From an uncultured Variovorax sp. (GTDB lineage Bacteria; Pseudomonadota; Gammaproteobacteria; Burkholderiales; Burkholderiaceae), in assembly GCA_946478645.1 (NCBI GenBank), contig CAMLCW010000024.1:1-26339 (forward strand): 26,339 nucleotides of DNA, given 5' to 3'. A program made the translations under genes and the position numbers. This document shows, in pieces, positions 16,181-23,781 of the stretch (position 1 is the first letter of the stretch; each line of letters opens with the position of its first letter). Below the pieces are notes generated by a model. The model was not told where the DNA came from. It ran no database searches and saw only the letters and a list, made by a program, of their open reading frames with translations.

Positions 16181-16882
16181 GTGAAGACGGCGGGCCTGAT
16201 CGGGGGCGTCGCGTGGCCATCCACGCTCAGCTACTACCGGCTTCTGAACGAAGGAGTGCAGCAGCAGCTCGGCGGCCTGCATTCGGCGCGCTGCGTGATC
16301 GTGACGCTCGACTTCGCACCCGTGCATGCGGCCATGGCGGCCGGGCGCCCCGGCGAGGCGCGTGCGCAGATGACGGCCGCTGCGCGGCAGGCGCGCGCCG
16401 CAGGCGCCGAACTGATCGCCATCCTCGCGAACACCGGCCACTTCGCGGCCGACGAGGTCGAGGCGGCGGCCGGCGTGCCGCTGGTGCACGTGGCGCGCGA
16501 GACCGCCGTGGCGGTCGCCGCCGCGCACCCCCGGCTGCGCCGCCTGGGCGTGCTGGCCACGAGCTTCGCGCTCGATGCGCCTTTCTTCGGGCAGATGCTC
16601 GCGCAGGAGGCGGGCTTCGAATTGGTGCTGCCCGACGCCGAAGAACGCCGCAGGCTCGACGCCGCCATCTTTGGCCCGCTGGGGCAAGGCAAGGCCACGC
16701 CCGAAGAAGGCCGCACCGTGTCGGCCCTGTGCCAGGCGCTGACCGCGCGCGGCGCCGAGGGCGTGGTGCTGGGCTGTACCGAGCTGAGCGGCACGCGGCC
16801 GTGGCTGCGCTGCGGCGTGCCGCTCTTCGACACCACCGAGATCCATGCCCGGGCCATCGTGCGCGAGATGACGCGCGCCTGA
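16181..16882 (+). CDS. Aspartate/glutamate racemase-like protein (YgeA/RacX type) with first catalytic residue replaced by Ala
   Basis: The 233-residue protein aligns by eye along its length with E. coli YgeA: MKTAGLIGGVAWPSTLSYYR, LNEGVQQQLGGLHSA, and near the end VVLGCTELSG and PLFDTTEIHARAIV. These enzymes move a proton at C-alpha using two residues on opposite faces, Cys/Cys or, in YgeA, Thr83/Cys197. Here the second Cys is kept (C199) but the first position reads ILANTGHF, giving Ala83. That makes ordinary two-base racemisation unlikely. Single-Cys relatives such as arylmalonate decarboxylase show that the fold can do other chemistry. The gene lies between a Bug receptor and a RidA-like gene, so a catabolic step on the imported ligand is a reasonable guess. 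Confidence 0.85.
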   Translation: MKTAGLIGGVAWPSTLSYYRLLNEGVQQQLGGLHSARCVIVTLDFAPVHAAMAAGRPGEARAQMTAAARQARAAGAELIAILANTGHFAADEVEAAAGVPLVHVARETAVAVAAAHPRLRRLGVLATSFALDAPFFGQMLAQEAGFELVLPDAEERRRLDAAIFGPLGQGKATPEEGRTVSALCQALTARGAEGVVLGCTELSGTRPWLRCGVPLFDTTEIHARAIVREMTRA

Positions 16883-16924
16883 AGCATCCCGCCACCCGTT
16901 CATCGACTGAAAGAGAGAAAACGC

Positions 16925-17320
16925 ATGCAGACCGCCGAGTTCCCGCTGCCCTTCGTGAATGCGCCCTACAGCCGCGCGATGTTCGACGACGACTGGATCT
17001 TCGTCTCGGGCACCATCGGCATGGACTACGACGCGCAGCAGCTCGCCGAGAGTGCCGAGGACCAGACCCGGCTGATGGTGCGCAACATCGCGCGCTATCT
17101 CGAGGCGTGCGGCGGCCGGCTGGAGCAGATCGTCAACTACACGCTGATCGTCGCGGGTGCCGAGCACCTCGGCGCCGTGGTGAAGACGCTGTCCGAGGTG
17201 CTGCCCTGCAAGCCCACCGGCACCGCGATGCTCGCGGGCATTGCGGTGCCGAAGGCCTGGGTCGAGATGCAGGTCATCGCGCGCAAGGGGCATGTGCCTG
17301 CGGGAGGGCATTCGCGCTGA
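16925..17320 (+). CDS. RidA/YjgF-family protein lacking the catalytic Arg
   Basis: The 131-residue length and pattern fit the Rid family: NAPYSRAMFDDDWIFVSGTIG, VRNIARYLEACGG, IVNYTLIV, and the C-terminal WVEMQVIARKG. Canonical RidA hydrolyses reactive 2-aminoacrylate-type enamines/imines and needs an Arg (R105 in E. coli). The matching place here reads KPTGTAM, so it is Gly99; the Glu of the VEMQ segment (E114) is kept. It probably belongs to a Rid subgroup with another substrate or a binding role. The start ATG follows an AGAGAG purine run by 7 nt. It lies 42 bp after the racemase-like gene and ends 21 bp before the convergent TetR gene. Confidence 0.9.
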   Translation: MQTAEFPLPFVNAPYSRAMFDDDWIFVSGTIGMDYDAQQLAESAEDQTRLMVRNIARYLEACGGRLEQIVNYTLIVAGAEHLGAVVKTLSEVLPCKPTGTAMLAGIAVPKAWVEMQVIARKGHVPAGGHSR

Positions 17321-17341
17321 TGCGCGCTGCGCGGCGTGCGT

Positions 17342-17974
17342 TCAGGGTTTCGATGTTCCCGTGCGCACCGCCAGCCCGAGCACCAGCGTGTCGACCATGC
17401 CCTGCGCGAGCCGGTCGAGCGCGGCCTCGTCGTCGTCCTCGCGGCGGCGATACCAGATCAGCGACCACTGCAGCCCGCCGAGCAGCGTCTTGACCGCGAG
17501 CGACACGTCGAGGTCGCCCACGCGCTGCGCCTTCTTGGCGGCAGCGAGCTGCTTCTTGAAGAGCTTCTCGAAGCGGTCGCGCGATGCGATCAGCGCGTCG
17601 AGCTCCTCGCGCTGGCGCGGCGTGAGCGCGCCGAAGCGGTGCAGCTGCACGCCTTGCACCACCACGCTGGCGAAAGTGTGATGCACGAACAGGGCCTTCG
17701 CGTGCGCCTTCATCATCGCCGCGAGCACGTCGAGCGGATCGCCGCCCGCGCGCTGCGCGGGCTCGACCGCGTGGAACAGCAGCTCCATGCCGAGCCGGTG
17801 CACGTCGAAGAACAAGTCGACCTTCGACTGGTAGTGGTGATAGACGCGGCCCTTGGTCGCGCGCATGCGGCGCGCGACCACGTCGATGCTGGTCGCGTGG
17901 AAGCCCTGCGCCATGAAGCATTCGGCCGCGGCCTCGAGGATCTCGAGCCGCGCGGGGGTGAGTTCCATCGTCAT
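17342..17974 (-). CDS. TetR-family transcriptional regulator
   Basis: The 210-residue protein opens MTMELTPARLEILEAAAECF. The helix-turn-helix follows (about 10-55: GFHATSIDVVARRMRATKG, RVYHHYQSKVDLFFD), then a helical ligand-binding and dimerisation domain ending ARQ-type LAVRTGTSKP. Its ATG overlaps the monooxygenase stop by 4 nt, so it is the last gene of the three-gene operon and likely represses it, feeding back through the inverted repeat at the promoter near 20312-20325. An alternative ATG two codons in (17968) is possible. The frame extends far upstream but only as sequence inside the monooxygenase gene. Confidence 0.93.
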   Translation of the reverse strand: MTMELTPARLEILEAAAECFMAQGFHATSIDVVARRMRATKGRVYHHYQSKVDLFFDVHRLGMELLFHAVEPAQRAGGDPLDVLAAMMKAHAKALFVHHTFASVVVQGVQLHRFGALTPRQREELDALIASRDRFEKLFKKQLAAAKKAQRVGDLDVSLAVKTLLGGLQWSLIWYRRREDDDEAALDRLAQGMVDTLVLGLAVRTGTSKP

Positions 17975-19284
17975 GCGGCGGCCTCGCCGCGCGCCATGTC
18001 GCGCACCAGTTGCTTTGCGTAGCTGCGGGCGTCGACTTCGAGCGCATAGCGCGCAGTGCCCACGTAGCGGCGCCGCACGGCCGCGGTGTGGCGCTCGATC
18101 TCCTGCGCCATGGCGGCTTCGGCCGGCAGCCGCATCGCACCGCCGAGCAGCGCCGCGAGCCAGCGCGACTGCACCTCGACCAGCGGAATGGTCGGGCCGA
18201 CCGGCTGCACCAGACCTAGAAAGTACAGGCCTGGCAGATGCGGCGGCGCCATGCGGCGGTAGAGCGCGGGGACATCCTCGCCCACCGCGAACAGCGCGGG
18301 GTCGAGAAAAGCGAAGCTGGTGCGGTAGCCGGTCGCGAGGATGATCGCGTCGACCGGCTCGACACTGCCGTCGTCGAACGCCACGCGGTCCCCCTGCAGC
18401 GCCTGCACGTTCGGCTTCATGCGGATCCAGCCGTGGCCGCAGTAGGGCAGCAGTTCCTGGCTCAGCGTCGCGTGCTCGCGCCAGACCGCGTGCCGGGGCC
18501 GTGGCACACCGAAGCGCGCCTGGTCGCCCACCACGAGGTATGAGAGCCAGCGCACGAGGGTGCGCGTGACCGGCGTGGGCAGGCGCAGCGTGCGCGCGAA
18601 GAAGCCCGACCATCGGTCCACCGGCCGGCCCATGATGTACTTCGGCAGGATCCAGGCACTGCGTCGCGTCGACAGGAAAGTACGGCGCGCGCTCTTGCAG
18701 ACGTCCACCGCGATGTCGACCGCGGAGTTGCCGATGCCCACCACGAGCACGTTCTTGCCCGCATAGGGTTCGGCCGTGCGGTAGTGGTGCGAATGCAGTT
18801 GCTCGCCGTCGAAGTGGCCGGGAAAGGCCGCCATGCGCGGATCCCAGAGATGACCGCTCGCGACGATGACCGCGCGGTAGCTGCGCGATTCGCCACCCGC
18901 CAATTCGACATGCCAGACGCCGTCGGGCCCGCGCGCCACGTTCGTCACGGTGGTGCGAAAGCGGAAGTGGCGCTTCAAGTCGAAGCGGCTCGCATAGCTT
19001 TCGAGCCATTCGAGCACCTCGGCGTGCGAGAGAAAGTCGGGGTAGGTTTCGGGGATCGGATGGTCGGGGTAGCCGAGGTTGCCGCGGCTGGTGTCGATGT
19101 GCAGGCTGCGGTAGGCCGACGACAGCCCGTTGTCGTTCTCGTAGCGCCACATGCCGCCGATGTCGGAGCCGATCTCGAAACCCTCGAAGGGCACGCCGCG
19201 CGCATGCAGCGCCTTCGCGGCCGCCATGCCGGAGGAGCCGGCGCCGATGATGCACACCGGCAATGCGTCGAGCGCGGCGGTCAT
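17971..19284 (-). CDS. Flavin-containing monooxygenase (FMO-like)
   Basis: The 437-residue protein has the FAD Rossmann motif PVCIIGAGSSGMAAAKAL (GAGSSG at 14-19). It has the FMO fingerprint FPGHFDGEQLHSHHY (154-168, FxG...H...Y), the NADPH motif VVGIGNSAVDIAV (GIGNSA 183-188) and a C-terminal ILATGYRTSF. It oxygenates a soft nucleophile (N or S) or possibly a ketone, with NADPH and O2. The Tyr ending of the fingerprint fits FMO better than Baeyer-Villiger enzymes, which have Trp there. The ATG overlaps the stop of the dehydrogenase gene, and its own stop overlaps the TetR start. A longer frame to 19431 only adds out-of-family Arg-rich residues. Confidence 0.92.
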   Translation of the reverse strand: MTAALDALPVCIIGAGSSGMAAAKALHARGVPFEGFEIGSDIGGMWRYENDNGLSSAYRSLHIDTSRGNLGYPDHPIPETYPDFLSHAEVLEWLESYASRFDLKRHFRFRTTVTNVARGPDGVWHVELAGGESRSYRAVIVASGHLWDPRMAAFPGHFDGEQLHSHHYRTAEPYAGKNVLVVGIGNSAVDIAVDVCKSARRTFLSTRRSAWILPKYIMGRPVDRWSGFFARTLRLPTPVTRTLVRWLSYLVVGDQARFGVPRPRHAVWREHATLSQELLPYCGHGWIRMKPNVQALQGDRVAFDDGSVEPVDAIILATGYRTSFAFLDPALFAVGEDVPALYRRMAPPHLPGLYFLGLVQPVGPTIPLVEVQSRWLAALLGGAMRLPAEAAMAQEIERHTAAVRRRYVGTARYALEVDARSYAKQLVRDMARGEAAA

Positions 19285-20249
19285 GGCTGCAGGCCTTCGT
19301 GCGCGAGGAAGGCCGCGACGAGCGCATCGGCCGACGCATCGGGCGCGAAGCCGAGCGCCAGCGCACGTTCGGACGTGAAGCCCGCAGGCCAGCCGTCGAT
19401 GATGCGCTGGACCTGCGCATCGGGCAGCCATGCGACGAGGTCGCCGATGCCGCCGGGCAGCCGCCGCGACACGGCCTCCACGATCTGCGCAGGCGTCACC
19501 GACAGGCCGGGCAGGTTCATCGTGCGGCCTTCTGCCAGCGCGTTCGCCGGCAGCGCGGCCAGCCGAAGGAAGCCTTCGACGACCTTGTCAGCGGATGCCA
19601 GCGCGAGCGGACTGCCCGGCGCGATGCGGCAGGTGGTGCCCAGGCCGCGCAGCGGCTCGCGGATCAGCGAGGCGACCTGGTCGGAGATGCTGCCGCTCGG
19701 CGGGCCGGGGTGCGTGACCACGATCGGCAGCCGCAGCGCGCGGCCGTCGACGAAGCCGTGCCGGCTGTAGTCGGCGAGCAGCAGTTCGGTGATGGCTTTG
19801 TGCGTGCCGTAGGAGGTGGCCGGCGCTTGCCGCACGTCGTCGCCCACCACCGGCGGGAGCCTGCCGCCGAAGGTGGCGATCGAACTCGCGAACAGGAAGC
19901 GGGGCGCGGTGACTTGCCGGCGACAGCGTTCGAGCAGGTCCACGAGCGCGAGCAGGTTGGTCTCGAGCCCGCGGCGGAAGTCGGCCTCGGCGTCCACGGT
20001 GAGCGTGGCGGCCAGGTGGAAGACGACGCCGGGCGGCCGCGCGAACAGCCGGTCGAGCACCGTGCCGTCGCGCAGGTCGCCGATCACCGGAACGATCTCG
20101 CACCGCGCGCCTGCCGGCGCGGCGACGGGCCGCAGGTCTGACAGCACGATCTCGTCGATCGGCTGCGTGCCGAGCCGCGGCGCATGTGCGAGCTGGCGCG
20201 CGAGCCGTGCGCCGAGAAATCCGCCCGCGCCGAGGATCAACGCGCGCAT
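19281..20249 (-). CDS. NAD-dependent epimerase/dehydratase family protein, DenD-like (D-erythronate dehydrogenase type)
   Basis: The 322-residue extended short-chain dehydrogenase starts MRALILGAGGFLGARLARQL with the NAD motif GAGGFLG (7-13). It has VFHLAATL, the Ser in FLFASSIATFGG (S122/S123) and the catalytic YxxxK in SYGTHKAITE (Y147, K151). The segment LPIVVTHPGPPSG and the overall layout resemble DenD, which oxidises D-erythronate; this substrate is a family-level guess. The ATG at 20249 puts the Rossmann motif at the N-terminus. An in-frame GTG at 20300 would add 17 residues and lies only about 14 nt after the predicted transcription start. It is the first gene of the operon with the monooxygenase and TetR genes. 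Confidence 0.85.
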   Translation of the reverse strand: MRALILGAGGFLGARLARQLAHAPRLGTQPIDEIVLSDLRPVAAPAGARCEIVPVIGDLRDGTVLDRLFARPPGVVFHLAATLTVDAEADFRRGLETNLLALVDLLERCRRQVTAPRFLFASSIATFGGRLPPVVGDDVRQAPATSYGTHKAITELLLADYSRHGFVDGRALRLPIVVTHPGPPSGSISDQVASLIREPLRGLGTTCRIAPGSPLALASADKVVEGFLRLAALPANALAEGRTMNLPGLSVTPAQIVEAVSRRLPGGIGDLVAWLPDAQVQRIIDGWPAGFTSERALALGFAPDASADALVAAFLAHEGLQP

Positions 20250-20311
20250 GCGGGAGCGGGCGCGCAAGGGCTGTGGGCGGATCGAGTCATGGCCGGGCAC
20301 TCCGTAGAAAG

Positions 20312-20349
20312 ATACCCGGTAGTATGTTAGGGAAGCGGCCGCCCGTCAA
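20312..20349 (-). promoter_or_regulatory. Sigma70-type promoter with inverted repeat, dehydrogenase-monooxygenase-tetR operon
   Basis: On the minus strand TTGACG (20349-20344) and CATACT (20326-20321) are separated by exactly 17 bp, close to the sigma70 consensus and unusual in this GC-rich DNA. Transcription would begin near 20314. ATAC (20312-20315) and GTAT (20322-20325) form an inverted repeat overlapping the -10 box and start site, a typical place for repressor binding. That the operon's TetR protein binds it is inferred. Confidence 0.6.
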
Positions 20350-20368
20350 CCGGGCAGTGCCCGCGCGC

Positions 20369-20869
20369 TCAGCGCATGTCGAGCTTCTTGTGTTCGCCCA
20401 GCGACGGCGTCTCGTTGCCGGTGATGGCGGCCTTGGCCATCTTCAGCAGCTGCACCATCTTGCTTTCCTTCACGTCCCAGTATTCGGCGCCGACGATCTC
20501 GACCGCCAGCAGGCCGAGGTTCGGGTCGGTCACGCCGCCCGGGAACCAGGCCTTGGCCGCGGGGTTGAACAGGGTTTCCTTCAGTGCGGGGTCATCGCGC
20601 AGCGTGGCGCGGCCGACCACCGAGACGTAATGGTCGTCGTCGGTGTTGGCATACGCGATGTTCACGCTCGGGTCGCTCGCCACGTGGCGCGCGATGTCCC
20701 CGTCCTTCGGCACGAAGAAGTAGAGCGTCGAGGCTTCGTCGATGCCCTTGCTCTGCGTGGTCAGCGGATGGCTGTGCAGCTGGCCGTCGCCGTGACGATG
20801 GGTCAGCATGCCGTAGCGGGTGTCCTTGATCAGGTCCCAGAGCCTGGCGTGTTCGTTGCTGGTGGTCAT
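20369..20869 (-). CDS. Pyridoxamine 5'-phosphate oxidase-like FMN-binding split-barrel protein (general stress protein 26 type)
   Basis: The 166-residue protein (MTTSNEHARLWDLIKDTRYG) shows the split-barrel pattern: RYGMLTHRHGDGQLHSHPL, STLYFFVPKDGDIARHV, VNIAYANTDDDHYVSVVGRA, and KAWFPGGVTDPNLGLLAVEI. Relatives bind FMN or a similar flavin and are linked to stress responses; they are not the biosynthetic PdxH enzyme. The ATG at 20869 is fixed by AAAGGAG 9 nt upstream; the frame continues 23 codons further but without support. It appears monocistronic, 96 bp after the permease gene and 119 bp from the next operon start. Confidence 0.9.
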   Translation of the reverse strand: MTTSNEHARLWDLIKDTRYGMLTHRHGDGQLHSHPLTTQSKGIDEASTLYFFVPKDGDIARHVASDPSVNIAYANTDDDHYVSVVGRATLRDDPALKETLFNPAAKAWFPGGVTDPNLGLLAVEIVGAEYWDVKESKMVQLLKMAKAAITGNETPSLGEHKKLDMR

Positions 20870-20878
20870 GTGTGTGCG

Positions 20879-20885
20879 CTCCTTT
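20879..20885 (-). promoter_or_regulatory. Ribosome-binding site deciding the start of the split-barrel protein
   Basis: AAAGGAG on the minus strand, 9 nt before the ATG at 20869; it lies inside the longer alternative frame and so argues against the upstream start. Confidence 0.75.
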
Positions 20886-20965
20886 GAGCCACCACCGTAG
20901 CCAGCCCGGCATCGCCGCCGTGAGGCGTTTGGGCGCATGCGCGTGTCGTCCGATGCCGACGGGGG

Positions 20966-22360
20966 CTATGGCTTCTGGAGCGACCGTCGTGCGAGCGCGA
21001 TGCAGCCGCAGAGCGCCAGCGCCAGCAGCGCCAGCCGCAGCACGGGCGTGTACATGCCTGCGGGCCGACCGTCGGCCAGCGGCTCGAAGCGCGGCAGCCG
21101 ATCGAAGTCGCCGGCCGTGAGCCCGCGGTAGGCCATGATGCGCGGCACGAAGAAGCCGCGCCAGGTGTCTTCGTAGGCATTCACGCGCTCGACGTGCTGC
21201 TGGTGGCGCGGCGCATCGATGCCGGCGAGGCGGTCGGCGAACATCGCGAGCGCGAGCGCCGGCGAGAGCCAGCTGCGGTCGGCGAGCCACGCGAAGCGGC
21301 GCGCACGCACGGCATCGAAGCGTAGCATCAGCGGACGGACCGCGCGCTCCTGCGCCAGATAGCGCGGCAGGAAGGACACCGGCCAGGCATGGCTCGCGCG
21401 CCCGGGCGGCAGCGCCTCGGGATGCGCGGCATACCACTCGGCGAGATGCCGGTCCATGTGGACTTCGGCCTCCTGCTGGGCATGGCGCACGGCCGCAATG
21501 GCGGCCAGCCGCGAAGGCATCGGCGCTTCGCGGTCGGCTGCTGCGGCCAGCGCCGCGGGCACGGCGAAGGTCGACAGCAGCCAGCAGGCGAGCAGCCCGA
21601 GCGCGGCCGAGCCCGAGGACAGCGGCAGCAGGTTGAACAGCCCGGCCAGCGCGGTCCAGCAGGCGCAGAAGACGGCCACTGCGGCGAGCCAGCCGAACAG
21701 GGCCTCGGCCGTGGCGCCGGGATCGAGCGCAAAGGCGAGCGACGAAGCGGCCACGGCCGTGCACCATGCCGCGGCACCGCGCAGCGCCAGCGCCATGGCG
21801 AGCACACGGCCGGGCCGCGCGCATTGCGCCACCACGAGCCGCCATTGGCCGTGCTCGCGCTGCTCCTGCACCAGCCCATGGCAGAGCCCGAGGATGGCGA
21901 GCGGCAGCAACAGGGCGAGCACGGTCGAGAAGTCGGGCATGCCGAAGCCTTCGAGCAGCGGATTGCCGAGGTGCTCGGTCCGGCGCGCGTCGGTGTGGCG
22001 GCTTTCGACGCTCACGCGGGCATCGGGCGCGAGCAGCGCGAAGCCGCCGCTGCCGAGCGCGAGCCCGCCGAGCGCCGGCAAGGTGGCCGGCGGGGCGTCG
22101 CCGCGTGCGAACTGGAATGCGTCCATCATCGCCTTCGCCGCGTCGCGCGAGGTCTCGGCCTGCGCGCGCGCCGCCAGGCGGCGCTGCTCCCACTGCGCAT
22201 GCTGTGCCGCGCCAGCCGCGCGATGCTCGCGCGCAGCCAGGCCGGACCACAGCGCGCTGGCGCCGAGCAGCAGCGTGAAGACGGCGAGCACCCAGAGGTT
22301 CGAGCGCTGCCGCACCAGCCGGTGCCATTCGGCTTGCAGGCACTGCATCCACGCCTTCAT
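20966..22360 (-). CDS. ABC-2 type permease, DUF3526-like (second subunit)
   Basis: The 464-residue membrane protein starts MKAWMQCLQAEWHRLVRQRS. The first membrane helix (about 22-42) is followed by a roughly 100-residue extracytoplasmic domain rich in Ala/Arg helix. A block of membrane helices comes next (TVLALLLPLAILGLCHGLV and the ABC-2 signature-like VQEQREHGQWRLVVAQCARPGR). A second soluble domain (about 300-430) precedes a last helix before the RRSLQKP tail. The layout matches the partner encoded at 22357-23781. The two overlap by 4 nt and probably form a heterodimeric channel driven by the ATPase at 23778-24515. The frame is open far upstream, but only the part from 22360 is membrane-like. 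Confidence 0.87.
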   Translation of the reverse strand: MKAWMQCLQAEWHRLVRQRSNLWVLAVFTLLLGASALWSGLAAREHRAAGAAQHAQWEQRRLAARAQAETSRDAAKAMMDAFQFARGDAPPATLPALGGLALGSGGFALLAPDARVSVESRHTDARRTEHLGNPLLEGFGMPDFSTVLALLLPLAILGLCHGLVQEQREHGQWRLVVAQCARPGRVLAMALALRGAAAWCTAVAASSLAFALDPGATAEALFGWLAAVAVFCACWTALAGLFNLLPLSSGSAALGLLACWLLSTFAVPAALAAAADREAPMPSRLAAIAAVRHAQQEAEVHMDRHLAEWYAAHPEALPPGRASHAWPVSFLPRYLAQERAVRPLMLRFDAVRARRFAWLADRSWLSPALALAMFADRLAGIDAPRHQQHVERVNAYEDTWRGFFVPRIMAYRGLTAGDFDRLPRFEPLADGRPAGMYTPVLRLALLALALCGCIALARRSLQKP

Positions 22361-23781
22361 GGCTGCAGCTTCCGCAGGCTCGCGACGCAGAGCGCGCCCG
22401 CGGCCAGCGCCCAGGCCAGCAGCAGTGCGATGTCGGGCAGCGCCGCCTTCCACGCGAAGCCGGTGCCCGGCGCCACGTAGTGCAGGCGCTCGACCGAGCG
22501 CCACAGCGCGTCGCCCGCATAGCGGTCGTCGAATGAGCTCAGGCCGCGCGTGTGGTCGGCGTCCCAGCGATCGATGGCCGTGTTGATGCGGCGGCGATAG
22601 GCTTCGGCGGCCTCCTCGAAGTGGCGCTGGTGCGCGAGGTCGGTGCCCGCCATCTTCATCGAGATGGCGCGCATCGCGACCGCGGGGCTCAGCGCGGCAG
22701 CGGCGCGCAGCCAGCGCTCCTGCGCCGCATAGCGCGCCCAGAGCGCGTCGAAGTGCAGTGCATGCACGCGGTCGGCATAGGCATCGCGCGCCAGGCGCCG
22801 GACCGCGGAGACGCCGAACGGCAGGTCTTCGAGGCGTTTGGCGTCGTGGCGGCGCAGCAGCTCGGCTTCGAGCGCCTTGCCGCGCGCCGCGAGGTCGGCA
22901 TCGCCCGGCAGGCCTTGCGTGTAGTCGCGCTGGATGTCGCGCCAGAAGCCTTCGGCCGTGGGCAGCGGCACGGCCTGTGCGGCCACTGCAGCGCCGAGGC
23001 GCGGCACGACGAACACGAAGGCGACCCAGAGGCCGAGCAGCACGAACAGGCTGGCCCGGCGGGTCGGAAGCCACGCCGACACCGCCAGCGCGAGCGCGGC
23101 GATCACGCCGTAGTAGACGAGGAACGCCCCGGCCAGCAACGCGCCGCGGCCGAGCGCGTCGTTGTCGGGCGCGGCCGCGCTGCCCGCTGCGAGCAGCAAC
23201 CCGCCGCCGAGCGCGGCCAGCAGTACCAGCGCCAGCGCCGCAAGCAGCGCGATGAGCTTGCCCGCGAGGAGCCTTCCTGCGCGCAGGCCCGCGCTGTGCA
23301 GCATGCGCAGTGTGCCGCTCTCGCGCTCGGCGCTCACCGCGTCGCAGGCGAGCGCGATGATCAGCAGCGGCACCAATGCCAGCAGCGCGAAGGCCGGCGT
23401 CAACGGCCCGAAGCGCACCGACGGCGCCTCGTCGGCCGCGGGGCGGAAGCGCGTGATGTTGCGGCGGTGGGGCTCGAGCCAGAGCGCCTGCCCGAGGTAG
23501 GGCCCCAGACCGGGGTCGATGCCCGCCAGCGGCGCGTCCGGCCGCAGCGCATAGAGCCCGAAATGCGCGCCGCGGTGCGGATGCTTGTCGCCCTGCGCGT
23601 CCCATTGGCTGCGCACCAGCGCGGCCACCTCGGCCTTCTCGGCGGCGAGCCGGCGCTGCTGCTGCGCGGACACGGCCAGCAGCCCGGCAAGCAGCAGCCC
23701 CGTCGCCAGCGCCAGCACCGCGAAGCGTCCGTCGCGCAGCAGCGCGCGCCACTCCTTTCGCACCACCGCGAGCAGCATCAT
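22357..23781 (-). CDS. ABC-2 type permease with DUF3526 domain (first subunit)
   Basis: The 474-residue protein has a first membrane helix (about 20-39) and a soluble domain with the family-typical HFGLYALRPDAPLAGIDPG and YLGQALWLEPHRRN. A helix cluster (about 128-262) includes the ABC-2 signature CDAVSAERESGTLRMLHSAG. A second soluble domain (about 290-440) and a C-terminal helix (about 447-468) follow. DUF3526 permeases work with NosF-like ATPases in transport across the inner membrane; the cargo of this one is unknown. The ATG overlaps the ATPase stop by 4 nt and the stop overlaps the next permease start, so all three are translationally coupled. Confidence 0.9.
   Translation of the reverse strand: MMLLAVVRKEWRALLRDGRFAVLALATGLLLAGLLAVSAQQQRRLAAEKAEVAALVRSQWDAQGDKHPHRGAHFGLYALRPDAPLAGIDPGLGPYLGQALWLEPHRRNITRFRPAADEAPSVRFGPLTPAFALLALVPLLIIALACDAVSAERESGTLRMLHSAGLRAGRLLAGKLIALLAALALVLLAALGGGLLLAAGSAAAPDNDALGRGALLAGAFLVYYGVIAALALAVSAWLPTRRASLFVLLGLWVAFVFVVPRLGAAVAAQAVPLPTAEGFWRDIQRDYTQGLPGDADLAARGKALEAELLRRHDAKRLEDLPFGVSAVRRLARDAYADRVHALHFDALWARYAAQERWLRAAAALSPAVAMRAISMKMAGTDLAHQRHFEEAAEAYRRRINTAIDRWDADHTRGLSSFDDRYAGDALWRSVERLHYVAPGTGFAWKAALPDIALLLAWALAAGALCVASLRKLQP

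Noticed and set aside
16010..17311. A 433-codon minus-strand frame opposite the racemase-like and RidA-like genes
   Set aside because: No ribosome-binding site, no domain signature and biased composition; the plus-strand genes are clearly real.
17321..17341. Possible bidirectional terminator between the RidA-like and tetR genes
   Set aside because: The 21-bp gap is GC-rich with only short GCGC-type self-complementarity and no T-run, which is background in this DNA.
20592..22520. A long minus-strand open frame spanning the split-barrel and permease genes
   Set aside because: It is out of frame with both and gives Arg/Ala-rich nonsense, while the overlapped frames show clear family motifs.
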